In this document: in pieces, positions 31,154-43,167 of the stretch
How the letters are laid out: the number at the start of each line of letters is the position of its first letter
Numbering within the stretch: position 1 is the stretch's first letter
Source of the DNA: Acinetobacter lwoffii
GTDB lineage: Bacteria; Pseudomonadota; Gammaproteobacteria; Pseudomonadales; Moraxellaceae
Length of the DNA: 64,000 bases
Direction: 5' to 3'
Assembly: GCF_024129355.1 (NCBI RefSeq)
Contig: NZ_JAMXXP010000001.1
Coordinates: 62,001-126,000 of the forward strand
Notes under the pieces: generated by a model
The model's input: the letters and a program-made list of their open reading frames with translations, nothing else
Database searches by the model: none
What the model was told of the DNA's origin: nothing
Program-made: the position numbers and the translations under genes

Positions 31154-33205
31154 TTAATCTCGCTCTACCGGTGTCGGAGCAGGTGTTGCTGCGGGAGATG
31201 CAGCCGTATTTGCAGAAGTCGGAGCAGCATTGTCGGGCTGGTCACTGGCTGGAACGGCACTAGATGCTGCATCCTGACTCAACATGCCTGCACCACTTGG
31301 CAATTCAGCTGGCTTGATTCCGGCCGTCATCAGACCACCACTTAATTGGTGGCCTTGTGGGCGTACCGGATTTTTATCTTTATGCAGTAACCAGTAATCA
31401 AAAATTGGACGGGCCAGAGCCGTTGCGGCACTACCACCGCGACCATTTTCCAGAATAACCGCAATCGCGATTTCAGGATTTTCAGCAGGTGCAAAACCGA
31501 CAAACAGACCATGATCCAGCTGACGGTCAGTCAATAAGGATTCATTATAGCGCTTGCCCTGAGCAATACTTTTTACCTGTGCCGTACCGGTTTTTCCGGC
31601 AATAGAATATTGTAAGCCGCTTTTGATGCCTCGGCCTGTACCGGATTGAATTACGTCCACCATCGCATCACGCATTTTGATCCAGTCTTCTTCCTGACCA
31701 TTAAAATCGATCTTGCCATGCGTGCCATTATGCACCTTGAACGGTTTGGCACCGCGACTTTCGCGCAGAACATGGGGAATGACTTTATTGCCATGGTTGG
31801 CGGTAATGGCTGTGGCCATAGCCAGCTGCAATGGCGTTGAAGTAAAAGCACCCTGACCAATACTGACAGAAATGGTTTCACCACGTGACCATTTGGCCTT
31901 GCGGGTACGCATTTTCCATTCCGGGTTTGGATACAGTCCTGAGCTTTCACTTGGTAAGTCCACGCCGGTTTTTTCACCAAAGCCAAACTGACGCATCCAG
32001 GTATTCATTTTTTCAATACCCATACGGTAGGACATGACATAGAAATAAGTATCACAGGAGACGACTTGGGCCTTATGCATGTTTACTGCGCCATGTCCGG
32101 ATTTTTTATGGTCACGGAAACGGTGACTGTCTCCCGGCAGGCTGAAATAACCCGGATCGGAAATAGTGGTATCCCAGTCGACCAGACCATGATGCAGACC
32201 ACCGAGCGCAAACATTGGCTTGATGGTGGAGCCAGGTGGATAAACCCCTTGTACCGCACGGTTATATAAAGGTTGATCCAGATTATCGCGCAGGAATGAA
32301 TAATCTTTGGTGCTGATCCCGGTCACAAACAGATTTGGGTTAAAACTTGGACTGGAGACCAGCGCCAGAATTTCTCCGGTTTTAGGATTCATCGCCACAA
32401 TCGCGCCACGACGCCCAGCCAGTTGCTCCGAAGCGACTACCTGTAAACCGTAATCCAGTGACAGGAACAGATCATTACCACGCACCGGATCTTTACGGCC
32501 CAAATGACGCAGCACATTACCAAAGGCATCTGCTTCTACCGATTCATTTCCCGGCATACCATGTAAAAGTTCTTCATAGGATTTTTCCACCCCGATTTTT
32601 CCAATCAGGTTGGTTCCGGCATAGAGATCCTTATCAATGGCTTTCAGTTCTTTGTCATTAATACGACCGACATAGCCAATCACATGTGCAAACAGGTCGC
32701 CATGTGGATAATAGCGAGTCATCTGGGTTTCAATATTTACGCCCGGAAACTGATATTTCACTTCACTGAAACGGGCAATATCATTTTCATTCAGGTTGAG
32801 CTTGATTGAAACCCGTTCGGTTTTACGCGCTGTTTTAATCCGGGTTTGAAAGCGTTCAAGATCTTCTTCGGTCAATTCCAGAATCGGTTTTAGGCGTTCG
32901 AGCGTTTGATCGATATCCTGTACGTCGGCACGACTTAAAGTGGCAGTAAATACTGGATAATTATCGGCCAGCAGAACGCCGTTACGGTCATAAATATAAC
33001 CGCGTGCTGGAGGCAAGGGTTGCAGACGAATCCGGTTCTCATCAGAAGCTGTAGTAAAGCTTTCAAAGTTGAACAGTTGCAAATAGGCATAGCGGCTGAC
33101 TAGCAGCAGCATGAAGAAAATGACAATCCCCATGGAAATCAAGACTCGACTGCGATAGATGCGCTTTTCTTGTTGTGCATTTTTTAAAGGAAAGTGCTGC
33201 TTCAT
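31154..33205 (-). CDS. mrdA: penicillin-binding protein 2 (peptidoglycan transpeptidase)
   Basis: 683 residues. Class B PBP of the elongasome that cross-links lateral wall peptidoglycan. One membrane helix (about 20-42), a PBP dimerisation domain (about 65-240), then the transpeptidase: STIK with S326, SCD as the SxN-equivalent, and KTGTAQ. The last ~50 residues are a disordered Ala/Pro/Ser tail. I start at ATG 33205 (MKQHFPLKNAQQEKR); a longer frame to 33304 has no family support. It neighbours rsmD, while rodA is not adjacent. Confidence 0.94.
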   Translation of the reverse strand: MKQHFPLKNAQQEKRIYRSRVLISMGIVIFFMLLLVSRYAYLQLFNFESFTTASDENRIRLQPLPPARGYIYDRNGVLLADNYPVFTATLSRADVQDIDQTLERLKPILELTEEDLERFQTRIKTARKTERVSIKLNLNENDIARFSEVKYQFPGVNIETQMTRYYPHGDLFAHVIGYVGRINDKELKAIDKDLYAGTNLIGKIGVEKSYEELLHGMPGNESVEADAFGNVLRHLGRKDPVRGNDLFLSLDYGLQVVASEQLAGRRGAIVAMNPKTGEILALVSSPSFNPNLFVTGISTKDYSFLRDNLDQPLYNRAVQGVYPPGSTIKPMFALGGLHHGLVDWDTTISDPGYFSLPGDSHRFRDHKKSGHGAVNMHKAQVVSCDTYFYVMSYRMGIEKMNTWMRQFGFGEKTGVDLPSESSGLYPNPEWKMRTRKAKWSRGETISVSIGQGAFTSTPLQLAMATAITANHGNKVIPHVLRESRGAKPFKVHNGTHGKIDFNGQEEDWIKMRDAMVDVIQSGTGRGIKSGLQYSIAGKTGTAQVKSIAQGKRYNESLLTDRQLDHGLFVGFAPAENPEIAIAVILENGRGGSAATALARPIFDYWLLHKDKNPVRPQGHQLSGGLMTAGIKPAELPSGAGMLSQDAASSAVPASDQPDNAAPTSANTAASPAATPAPTPVERD

Positions 33206-33443
33206 ACGCGATCGACTTAAGACCTGAGAGTGGTAGAAAAGAATCAAAGTGGAGTATTCTAACGCAACTGCACTTGATTTGATAATGAAAAACTGCCCTT
33301 GCAATCAGTTCCTTTAAGCTTTGACTTTGCAGACATTAAAATTGTAAAGTGCTGTATATAAGAGTTGTGATAATTCTGCTAGAGTAAAATCTAATAAAAA
33401 TAGGACTATACCAAAAACTATAATTAAGGAAGATGGTGAAGGA

Positions 33444-33962
33444 ATGAACAAGGTTTACCCTTTGTTAGCGTTTGCATTGTGGGCGAACGGGGCTTATGCA
33501 CATGATCAAATAAGTACTACTACAAATAAAATAGAGCCTGCTCAGGCAAAAGCCTTTAACGTGGGTGTAGGTTTTACCCAGAAATTACTGCATTTAAATA
33601 CTGAATGGGTGAACCCTTATGGGATTGCTTATGTGAAAGGTGGCGTTTTTCTGGATGATGATCGTACGATTGGCGGCCAGGCAGGCTTTCGTTATCCTGC
33701 ACATCTCACCGGCAAAGACAAAAATGGTTATTATGTCGGGGTTTATGCCGGTCATATCGACAGCAAACAGGTTGATGGCGAGTATGAAGGCCGTTTAGGT
33801 GCTGGCGTTGATTTGGCCTATGTTTTGCTTAGTTCAGAACGGATCAGCAGTTTTAGTATCGGGATCGGTGCCGGAGAGAAACTCGAAGACCGAAATGGTC
33901 GTGCTGTGGCTGAAACAGAACCCCGGCTACAATTTTCCTATACTTTAAGTATCGGTTTATAG
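33444..33962 (+). CDS. hypothetical exported protein, possibly outer-membrane beta-barrel
   Basis: 172 residues. Signal peptide (about 1-19, cut after AYA), then alternating beta-strand-like segments rich in Gly and aromatic residues and ending in an aromatic/hydrophobic strand (FSYTLSIGL), which suits a small outer-membrane barrel. No family recognised. Ribosome site AAGGAAG 15-20 bases upstream. Confidence 0.6.
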   Translation: MNKVYPLLAFALWANGAYAHDQISTTTNKIEPAQAKAFNVGVGFTQKLLHLNTEWVNPYGIAYVKGGVFLDDDRTIGGQAGFRYPAHLTGKDKNGYYVGVYAGHIDSKQVDGEYEGRLGAGVDLAYVLLSSERISSFSIGIGAGEKLEDRNGRAVAETEPRLQFSYTLSIGL

Positions 33963-34027
33963 ACAAAATATTCGACCTTATTAATATGTGTATTCTGTGA
34001 ACAAAAAATTAAATATGGAAGTTATGC

Positions 34028-35344
34028 ATGCTTGAGTACGTCAACGAGTTGTGGCAAACCTTTGTAAACCGCCCGGATTTTTGGGCCGTGCTCAGCATTA
34101 TTCCAGTGACTGCATTTGTAACCTGGGCTCACGTCTGGATGGCGCTGAAAATGGTCTTTTATCCGATCAATTTTTGGGGTTTCCATCTCGGGCCTTTACC
34201 TGTGGGCTGGCAAGGGATTGTGCCACGCAAAGCTGGACGTATTTCAGGCATTATTACCGATAACACACTGTCAAAATTAGGCTCTATCCGCGAATTTTTA
34301 CAGGCGATGGATCCGGATGATATGGCACGCATCATTGGCGAGCAGGTCGGTTTCGAACTGGAACACCTGATTGATGAAGTGATGATGGATCGCAATGCGG
34401 TGCTCTGGGAAAACCTACCTTTTGCTATTAAGCGCAGAATTTATGCACAAGCACAAAAACAAATGCCGGCAATTTTGCGTGAATTAGTGACTGAGCTGAC
34501 CATGAACGTCGAGTCACTTGTAGATATGCGTGAAATGGTAGTGAGCCAGATGGAAGGCGACCGTCGCTTGATGGTGCGTATGTTCCTGAAGGTGGGTCAA
34601 AAAGAGATCAATTTTATCTGGCATATCAGTGCCCTCATCGGGATGTTCTTTGGGATTTTCCAGATGATTGTCTGGTTTGTAGTGCCGTGGCACTGGACTG
34701 TACCGTTCTGGGCTGCGATCTGGGGCTTTTTGACCAACTGGATCGCGATCTGGATGGTATTCAACCCGCTTTATCCACACCCAGTAAAGTACCCGCAATT
34801 CTTTGCCCGTACCACAAATCGCAAGTTTCCGTGGATTAAGCCGGTGATTCCTCGTATCGGCACCTATAACATACAAGGCGCATTTATGAAACGTCAGGAT
34901 GAAGTCTCTGACGTCTTCGCAAGTGTAGTCACAGAAGACCTGATTACGTTAAAATCGATCATGACCGAGATGATGTATGGCGGCAGAAAAGACAAAACCC
35001 GCCGCATTATCAAACGTCATATTAATGAAATTATGGAAACACCCCTGGTTCGGACCTCTTTACAGCTGTCTTTAGGACCAAAAGAGTATGCAAAACTCAA
35101 GACGGACTTGATCGATCGCTCGATTGAAATTACGATGGTACCTGTATGCGACCCAGCATTTAATGCGAGCCGTGCACAGAAAATCTATCAAATGTTTAGA
35201 GACCGCATACGTGAGTTGACTCCGAAGGAGTTTCAGAATCTTTTACGTCCTGCATTTCAGGAAGATGAATGGATTCTGATTTTATTGGGTGGGGTAACCG
35301 GTTTTGTCGCGGGTTTAATCCATTTGTTTGTGGCTTTCTTATAA
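34028..35344 (+). CDS. DUF445 family membrane protein
   Basis: 438 residues. Membrane helices at about 18-38, 205-240 and 415-436. The family pattern is clear: ALKMVFYPINFWG and GWQGIVPRKAGRIS at the N-terminus, WGFLTNWIAIWMVFNPLYP in the centre, and RPAFQEDEWILILLGGVTGF at the end. The two repeated elements suggest an internal duplication with cytoplasmic or periplasmic helical domains between. Function unknown. TGGAAG precedes the ATG. Confidence 0.82.
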   Translation: MLEYVNELWQTFVNRPDFWAVLSIIPVTAFVTWAHVWMALKMVFYPINFWGFHLGPLPVGWQGIVPRKAGRISGIITDNTLSKLGSIREFLQAMDPDDMARIIGEQVGFELEHLIDEVMMDRNAVLWENLPFAIKRRIYAQAQKQMPAILRELVTELTMNVESLVDMREMVVSQMEGDRRLMVRMFLKVGQKEINFIWHISALIGMFFGIFQMIVWFVVPWHWTVPFWAAIWGFLTNWIAIWMVFNPLYPHPVKYPQFFARTTNRKFPWIKPVIPRIGTYNIQGAFMKRQDEVSDVFASVVTEDLITLKSIMTEMMYGGRKDKTRRIIKRHINEIMETPLVRTSLQLSLGPKEYAKLKTDLIDRSIEITMVPVCDPAFNASRAQKIYQMFRDRIRELTPKEFQNLLRPAFQEDEWILILLGGVTGFVAGLIHLFVAFL

Positions 35345-35407
35345 TGAGATGCCGGGGGACACAATCGGGTGATTGTGGTCGTGGCGTCATACATATTGTT
35401 TAAATGA

Positions 35408-36079
<672 letters not shown>

Positions 36080-36107
36080 TCGGCTGACGATGATTTTGAC
36101 AATCGGA

Positions 36108-36137
36108 GAGCCCTAAGTCATATTAGGGCTCTTTTTT
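36108..36137 (+). terminator. terminator after adk
   Basis: AGAGCCCTAA / TTAGGGCTCT hairpin followed by T6. Confidence 0.85.
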
Positions 36138-36167
36138 ATTGCGTATTTGAACAGGGTACTTGTTGCT

Positions 36168-36380
36168 ATGAAATTTGGCGTATTGGTGTTGATGGTAGTC
36201 TTTCTGGCAGTATTGGTAGGTCTGTTCTATTTCAGTTTTAAAATGCTCAACAAAGTACGTCAGGAAGAACGTGCTGAAAATGCAGCAAAGCGACCTGAGC
36301 GCCAGCTCCATCCAAAATTACAAGCCGAACTTGAACAGCGCAAGCAGCAGGAAAAGGCTGAACAAGATCAGGATAAATAA
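36168..36380 (+). CDS. small single-pass membrane protein
   Basis: 70 residues. One hydrophobic helix (about residues 3-25), then a short basic stretch and a charged, Glu/Gln/Lys-rich tail that probably forms a helix in the cytoplasm. ACAGGG lies upstream of the ATG at 36168. No family recognised; a frame start 21 bases earlier is possible but has no ribosome site. Confidence 0.6.
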   Translation: MKFGVLVLMVVFLAVLVGLFYFSFKMLNKVRQEERAENAAKRPERQLHPKLQAELEQRKQQEKAEQDQDK

Positions 36381-36448
36381 TCCATAATAGTTCAGCTCAG
36401 CTAAGAATTTGGTTTGAACGAAAAGCACTCTTCTCATAGTCGATAAAA

Positions 36449-36475
36449 AGGTGACACATTGGTCACCTATTTTTA
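36449..36475. terminator. bidirectional terminator between the membrane protein and nth
   Basis: AGGTGAC acattg GTCACCT with T runs on both strands. Confidence 0.75.
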
Positions 36476-36496
36476 TCCCAGCTTGATCACGCCGTT

Positions 36497-37210
36497 CTAT
36501 TCAGCAAGCTCAATATTTTTCACTGCAATTTGGCGGGCTGCACCAAATTCAAACCGATCCGGCCAGTTACACACATCGGATACTACACATTCATGACATT
36601 TCGGTTTGCGCGCAATACACGTATAACGACCGTGTAAAATCAGCCAGTGATGTGAATCAATGATAAATTCCTTGGGAATGACTTTGACCAGACGGTGTTC
36701 AACTTCCCACACATTTTTGCCAACCGCTAGTCCGGTACGGTTACCTACCCGGAAAATATGGGTATCAACCGCCATGGTCGGCTGACCAAAGGCCGTATTC
36801 AGTACCACATTCGCCGTTTTACGACCTACACCCGGCAGGGCTTCTAAGTCTGCACGATTGTCCGGTACGATGCTGTTGTGCTTCTGAATCAGCATCTCAC
36901 AGGCTTTAATCACGTTGACCGCTTTCGAGTTATATAAACCAATGGTCTTGATATATTCCTTCAAGCCATCCACACCTAGGGCATAAATGGCTTCCGGTGT
37001 ATTGGCGACGGGAAAGAGTTTGTCTGTGGCTTTATTGACACTGACATCGGTAGCTTGAGCAGAGAGCGTGACCGCGACCAGCAATTCAAAGGGATTCGCA
37101 TAATTCAGCTCGGTTTTTGGATTGGGTCGCTGTTCACGCAGACGTTCAAAAAAGGTCTGAATCTGCTTTTTGGTCATGTTTTTAACAGGCTTGGCCTTTG
37201 CTGTTGTCAT
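36497..37210 (-). CDS. nth: endonuclease III (DNA glycosylase/AP lyase)
   Basis: 237 residues. Removes oxidised pyrimidines. Helix-hairpin-helix LPGVGRKTANVVL near residue 135 followed by the catalytic Asp in AVDTHIFRVGNRTGL; the catalytic Lys is in the HhH (K of GRKTAN). The [4Fe-4S] ligands are C-X6-C-X2-C-X5-C (CIARKPKCHECVVSDVC). The N-terminus has about 20 extra basic residues over the E. coli protein. Three bases downstream of rnfB, echoing the rsx-nth operon of enterobacteria. Confidence 0.96.
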   Translation of the reverse strand: MTTAKAKPVKNMTKKQIQTFFERLREQRPNPKTELNYANPFELLVAVTLSAQATDVSVNKATDKLFPVANTPEAIYALGVDGLKEYIKTIGLYNSKAVNVIKACEMLIQKHNSIVPDNRADLEALPGVGRKTANVVLNTAFGQPTMAVDTHIFRVGNRTGLAVGKNVWEVEHRLVKVIPKEFIIDSHHWLILHGRYTCIARKPKCHECVVSDVCNWPDRFEFGAARQIAVKNIELAE

Positions 37211-37213
37211 GTT

Positions 37214-38005
37214 CTATCCCTGTAAAGCCTGTAATTGCTGTGTCAGTTCTTCCAGTTGGGTACGTTTTCGGGCATCTTCACGAACCGAAAGTTGTTTTTC
37301 CAGTTTTTTAATTTGGGTACGTAGTTTTGCCAGTTCAATCGTGGTCTTGGAATCGAGGGCTACAGGTGCATTCTCTGGCTTGCTCGCGACTTCAATCACG
37401 GGAAGTTGCTCATTTAAAGCAGAGAAACGGGTAAACAGGGCAGTATCGATTTCTGCACGGACTACAGGTCCCTTACGATCGGTACGCCGTTTTTCTTCAC
37501 GCTGGATGTGCGCATAGTAACGCTGACGCAGATCATCCTGTTCCGCAAGACGCTGAGCTTCAGTCGGCAAGGGTTGTTGATCTTCAACCAGATCGATGCA
37601 GTCTACCGGACAAGGCGGGATACAAAGCTCACAGCCGGTACACAGGTCAGTGAGCACTGTATGCATCAGTTTACCGGAACCAATAATCGCATCGACCGGG
37701 CAGGCGCTAATGCATTTGGTACAGCCGATACATTCATCTTCACGAATTACGGCTTTGATGCGCTGAGGACGACCATCGGCTTGAACTGGCCAGACACTTT
37801 CTTCAGGCACAAGTTTAGGACGATTTAATAATTCAGCCAAAGCATCGGCAACAGGCTGTCCGCCCGGCACACATTTATTGGCATTTTCCCCCTCAGCAAT
37901 CGACTGAGCATAAGGTAAACATCCGTCACGATGGCCGCAGAGTCCACATTGGGTTTGAGGGAGTAAAGCATCAATCGATTGGACCAGAGAAATGGGCGAA
38001 TTCAT
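37214..38005 (-). CDS. rsxB: RnfB/RsxB-like ferredoxin-type iron-sulfur protein
   Basis: 263 residues. Fe-S domain near the N-terminus ([12 protein letters not shown]...KCVPGG, the Fer4/RnfB N-terminal cluster), then two [4Fe-4S] motifs ([16 protein letters not shown] and [16 protein letters not shown] at about residues 92-140). The C-terminal ~110 residues are a charged, coiled-coil-like tail unusual for RnfB. The N-terminal membrane helix of RnfB is missing, so it may be soluble. The other Rnf subunits are not here; only nth follows, as in the rsxABCDGE-nth order. Confidence 0.85.
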   Translation of the reverse strand: MNSPISLVQSIDALLPQTQCGLCGHRDGCLPYAQSIAEGENANKCVPGGQPVADALAELLNRPKLVPEESVWPVQADGRPQRIKAVIREDECIGCTKCISACPVDAIIGSGKLMHTVLTDLCTGCELCIPPCPVDCIDLVEDQQPLPTEAQRLAEQDDLRQRYYAHIQREEKRRTDRKGPVVRAEIDTALFTRFSALNEQLPVIEVASKPENAPVALDSKTTIELAKLRTQIKKLEKQLSVREDARKRTQLEELTQQLQALQG

Positions 38006-39698
<1,693 letters not shown>

Positions 39699-39718
39699 GT
39701 CTGACTTAGTCTAAGCTG

Positions 39719-39750
39719 AAAAAACCGGGGCTGTTGCCCCGGTTTTTTTA
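39719..39750 (+). terminator. terminator after gdhA
   Basis: AAAACCGGGGC / GCCCCGGTTTT hairpin. Confidence 0.85.
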
Positions 39751-39768
39751 TATCTGGTATTTTTAGCC

Positions 39769-40542
39769 TTAAAGAGCACCCTTAACTAATTCACGCTCAA
39801 CCGCCATATCAAAAATATAGGCATATTTCGATTGATCAGCTGCCGGATGCTTAATTTCAAAACGTTTGACCCGAATAATCTGCCGTTCATTTGGTGAATG
39901 CTGAAAACCTTCGATCTGGTCATAGAATAAAGTCCAGTCCTTATCCACCTGAGTTTTCAGGCCATTCTGATCATATTTCACTTCTTTGACTTGCAAGCAA
40001 CTTTGTTGGACCACGCCGGTACAGGGTTTAGTGTCAGGAGCAATTTCCAGAAAAATTGTTTCAGCCTGTCCTTGGTATTTGATTTCCGGAGTCATTTTCC
40101 CGATAAATTCATAGGTTTGACCATTTGCGGCCATCAACGTTAGGGTCGGCTTGTCAGGATCTGTGGTATTGAGCGTAAAAGGAATGTCACGCTTCTGTAA
40201 AAGTTGGCTGACAAAACGTTCCTGCTCCATCAATGCTGCATCACAGGCCATTTCAGTGCCTACAACTTCGCTGGTGGTGATGATATTGTTTTTGACTGAC
40301 CAGGTCGTCCCGAGTCCATTACAGCCCGTCACGGCGCTCAGCCGGCCTTGAGCATCAAAACTGAGTACGATTGGTCGTTCTAGTCCACGATTCAGTTCCC
40401 AATAATAGGTTGGAAGAATCTGATCTGCATTTTTTTGTTGGATGATGGCCACCGCACGATCTCCAGCTCGTTGAATATCGCTGGACTGACAGGCTGCAAA
40501 AGTTAAAGGCAATAATGCCAGCACAATAAATTTTAATTTCAT
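39769..40542 (-). CDS. META/DUF4377 domain lipoprotein
   Basis: 257 residues from ATG 40542, which gives a proper lipoprotein signal with lipobox FAAC (Cys 18); a longer frame to 40611 would bury it. A META-type domain (about 40-145: TYYWELNR, SAVTGCNGLGTTW, TEMACDAALMEQE) is followed by a DUF4377-like domain (about 155-255: IFLEIAPDTKPCTGV, SCLQVKEVKYD). META proteins (HslJ) are linked to novobiocin/heat resistance; the role here is unknown. Confidence 0.78.
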   Translation of the reverse strand: MKLKFIVLALLPLTFAACQSSDIQRAGDRAVAIIQQKNADQILPTYYWELNRGLERPIVLSFDAQGRLSAVTGCNGLGTTWSVKNNIITTSEVVGTEMACDAALMEQERFVSQLLQKRDIPFTLNTTDPDKPTLTLMAANGQTYEFIGKMTPEIKYQGQAETIFLEIAPDTKPCTGVVQQSCLQVKEVKYDQNGLKTQVDKDWTLFYDQIEGFQHSPNERQIIRVKRFEIKHPAADQSKYAYIFDMAVERELVKGAL

Positions 40543-40594
40543 AGACTTATAATGAAGTATATAAAGTTCAAACAATAATAATGGATGTATTGCG

Positions 40595-40642
40595 AAAAAA
40601 TATGGATACATTTCGCAGCTTTAAGTTGAAAAATGTATCCAT
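40595..40642 (-). terminator. AT-rich hairpin terminator after ygiD
   Basis: Perfect 12-bp inverted repeat ATGGATACATTT / AAATGTATCCAT (40602-40613, 40631-40642) with a 17-base loop, followed on the minus strand by ATTTTTTC. It lies 28 bases past the ygiD stop. Confidence 0.55.
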
Positions 40643-40669
40643 CATTAAGATTTTAGTGCTGAAGCAAGA

Positions 40670-41446
40670 TTAATCGAAGCGATAAATATCCATGCCGAGT
40701 GAACCCATGGTGAAACTGCTATGTACCAGACTAAAACGCTGACCTGTGCCCATCGCAAAGAAAATTGGAGCAAAATGTTCTAGTGTTGGATGATTCCGCG
40801 CCATATGCGGAATATTGGACCAGTCCAGTACGGCGTCATAATCACTATGTGTCAGTTTATGCACCACAAAATTACGAAAGCCAGAAGCCCATTCGGGTAC
40901 ATCAGCAGCCGTTCCATCCCAAGACAGTTCCCGTAAGTTATGGGTAATACTGCCCGAACCAATCAGCAGGATTTGTTGTTCACGTAAAGGTGCCAGGCTT
41001 TGACCAATCTGATAAATTTCATCCGCACTCATCGACATGGGTAAGGAAATTTCTACCACGGGAATGTTGGCATCTGGATACATATGTAGCAGCGGCATCC
41101 ATACCCCATGATCACGCGGACGGGTACTGTTGGCATGTGCAGAAAAACCGGCATTAGCCAGCAAGCCTAAGACTTTTTCGGCCAATTCAGAATTTCCCGG
41201 TGCAGGATAGCGCAATTGATACAGTTCAGGCGGGAAACCACGAAAATCATGCCAGGTTTCTGGGCGAATTGCGCTACTCACTTCCAGCGCATCACTTTCC
41301 CAATGCGCAGACATCACAATAATCGCTTCCGGGCGTGGCAGATTTTCGCTCAAACGATGCAAGGCAGGACCCACTTGCTCAGGATTTAGCGCCAGCATAG
41401 GAGAGCCATGAGAAATAAATAAGCCGGGCAACGTTTGCAAGTTCAT
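40670..41446 (-). CDS. ygiD: DODA-type extradiol dioxygenase, YgiD-like
   Basis: 258 residues. Metal-dependent class III extradiol dioxygenase related to 4,5-DOPA dioxygenase. SHGSPM with its His near residue 13, SAHWES near 47, RDHGVWMPL near 111 and GSGSITHNL near 168 supply the expected metal and catalytic histidines. Physiological substrate in bacteria unknown. Monocistronic. Confidence 0.88.
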   Translation of the reverse strand: MNLQTLPGLFISHGSPMLALNPEQVGPALHRLSENLPRPEAIIVMSAHWESDALEVSSAIRPETWHDFRGFPPELYQLRYPAPGNSELAEKVLGLLANAGFSAHANSTRPRDHGVWMPLLHMYPDANIPVVEISLPMSMSADEIYQIGQSLAPLREQQILLIGSGSITHNLRELSWDGTAADVPEWASGFRNFVVHKLTHSDYDAVLDWSNIPHMARNHPTLEHFAPIFFAMGTGQRFSLVHSSFTMGSLGMDIYRFD

Positions 41447-41557
41447 AATTCAAACCACATCTGGAAAGATGCCTCAATAATGCATGAAAAATAGAAATAA
41501 GAGCAGGAGATATTATTCAACAAAACGTTGCATATAAAGAACGCTTCAGCAAAATCA

Positions 41558-42040
41558 TTAGCTTGCCCGATGATAAGGATGGTTGTTATTGATGCTCATG
41601 GCACGATAAAGCTGCTCGATCAGCATGACACGTACCAGTGGATGCGGCAGGGTTAACTTGGAAAGTGACCAGTGCCATGCAGCAGCTTTACGCACGGCTT
41701 CCGAGTGACCATCCGGCCCGCCAATCGCAAGTGCTACATCATTGCCTTCCAGCATCCAGCCTTTCATGGTTTCAGCCAGTTTTTCGGTACTGAATTCGCG
41801 TCCGCCCACTTCTAGTGCAATCAGGGTTTCATTCTGCTTGAGCGCATTTAAAATGCTGTCGCCCTCAATATTGCGGTATTTCAGAATATCCGCTTCAGAA
41901 TCATTTTTCCCGCGCTTGGCCATCGGCAGTTCAATAATCTGGGTCTGTACAAAAGGCTGAATACGTTTGAAATAATCTTCAAAACCAGTCAGCACCCACG
42001 CTGGCATTTTTTGACCAATGGTCAGGATACGGATTTTCAT
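41558..42040 (-). CDS. rlmH: 23S rRNA (pseudouridine1915-N3)-methyltransferase
   Basis: 160 residues. SPOUT-fold enzyme acting on m3-pseudouridine1915 of 23S rRNA. Begins MKIRILTIGQKMPAWV, has the knot region VALAIGGPDGHSEAVR and SLSKLTLPHPLVRVMLIEQLYRA near the end, and closes with NNHPYHR. Full length. Usual neighbour rsfS is not adjacent here. Confidence 0.95.
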   Translation of the reverse strand: MKIRILTIGQKMPAWVLTGFEDYFKRIQPFVQTQIIELPMAKRGKNDSEADILKYRNIEGDSILNALKQNETLIALEVGGREFSTEKLAETMKGWMLEGNDVALAIGGPDGHSEAVRKAAAWHWSLSKLTLPHPLVRVMLIEQLYRAMSINNNHPYHRAS

Positions 42041-42192
42041 ACAGACAGATCAATAATTGGATACCTCATTATAACGATCAAACAACATGAAGTTGAGCAG
42101 GGAAACAAATTGAAATTGAAATGAGAGATTTAGTGTTGCTTTAATGTCCTTAGTTCAAGTATCCGCTTGATAAAGGAATGGAATAATAATAA

Positions 42193-43140
42193 ATGCGGAA
42201 CAGTGTCATGATAAAAGGATGTTGTACTGTGCTGCTGTTACTGATAGGCCTCATGGGGCCTAGTCTCTGTGCAGCCAATTCGAGCAAAAATGCTCAGGTC
42301 TCTCATCTGGAATTATTTTTTAGCCAGATCATGAGTGTCGATGAATACCGAAATTATAAAAATCTAAAAGAGCTGAATCGGGTATCTGCCTGGATCAAAG
42401 GGCAGATGCAGCGCTTTGGTATTCCATGCCAGTTTCAGGTTTATGTGGTCAATAACCTGAGTTACCGAAATGTCATCTGTAGCTTGGATACTCAAGCCAA
42501 AACCAAGATGGTGATGGGGGCACATTATGATGTCTTTAGTGCCCGAAACGGTGCTGATAATAATGCCTCAGGGGTAGCGGGTTTACTGGAAACTGCAAGA
42601 TTACTGGCCCTGCAAAAATCCAAGCTCAAACATGATGTCGAATTTGCTTTCTATACGCTTGAAGAGCCGCCTTTTTTCAAGACAGAACATATGGGCAGTT
42701 ATATGCATGCCAAGTCTTTAAAAAAGCAGAAGCAGAAAATTGAGGGCGTGGTGATTCTGGATTCGATTGGTTATTTTGATGAACATCAGGTGCAGAGCTA
42801 TCCGGTGGGATTAAAATGGATTTATCCACGACATGGCAATTTCATTGCAGCCATTGGGCATTTAGCCTCAACTGGCCTGACTGGAGATTATTGTGATGCC
42901 ATGCAGCGTTTTAACCGTCTGGAATGTCAACGCTTTGTCAGCCCAAGTTTTGCTCAGGATATGAATTTCTCGGGCTATCTGAATTATGCCAAATTCAACT
43001 ATTCGACCATGCTGATTACCGATACTGCGAGTTATCGTAATCCTTATTACAATACCGAATTGGATACCCTCGACAAGCTTGATCTGAACAAGATGACTCA
43101 TGTGATTGATGGATTGGTTACGATGGCACTACAGCCATAA
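42193..43140 (+). CDS. exported M28-family metallopeptidase
   Basis: 315 residues. Signal peptide or N-terminal anchor (about residues 5-28, cut near CAANS). Zinc aminopeptidase-like fold: GAHYDVFSARNGADNNASG gives the HxD and the bridging Asp, TLEEPPFFKTEHMGS gives the EE pair, and VILDSIGYF the next ligand. Likely a periplasmic amino- or glutaminyl-peptide hydrolase; substrate unknown. An ATG at 42208 is an alternative start. Followed by a terminator. Confidence 0.82.
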   Translation: MRNSVMIKGCCTVLLLLIGLMGPSLCAANSSKNAQVSHLELFFSQIMSVDEYRNYKNLKELNRVSAWIKGQMQRFGIPCQFQVYVVNNLSYRNVICSLDTQAKTKMVMGAHYDVFSARNGADNNASGVAGLLETARLLALQKSKLKHDVEFAFYTLEEPPFFKTEHMGSYMHAKSLKKQKQKIEGVVILDSIGYFDEHQVQSYPVGLKWIYPRHGNFIAAIGHLASTGLTGDYCDAMQRFNRLECQRFVSPSFAQDMNFSGYLNYAKFNYSTMLITDTASYRNPYYNTELDTLDKLDLNKMTHVIDGLVTMALQP

Positions 43141-43167
43141 TTCAGTTGTTTTATTCAATAACTCAAT

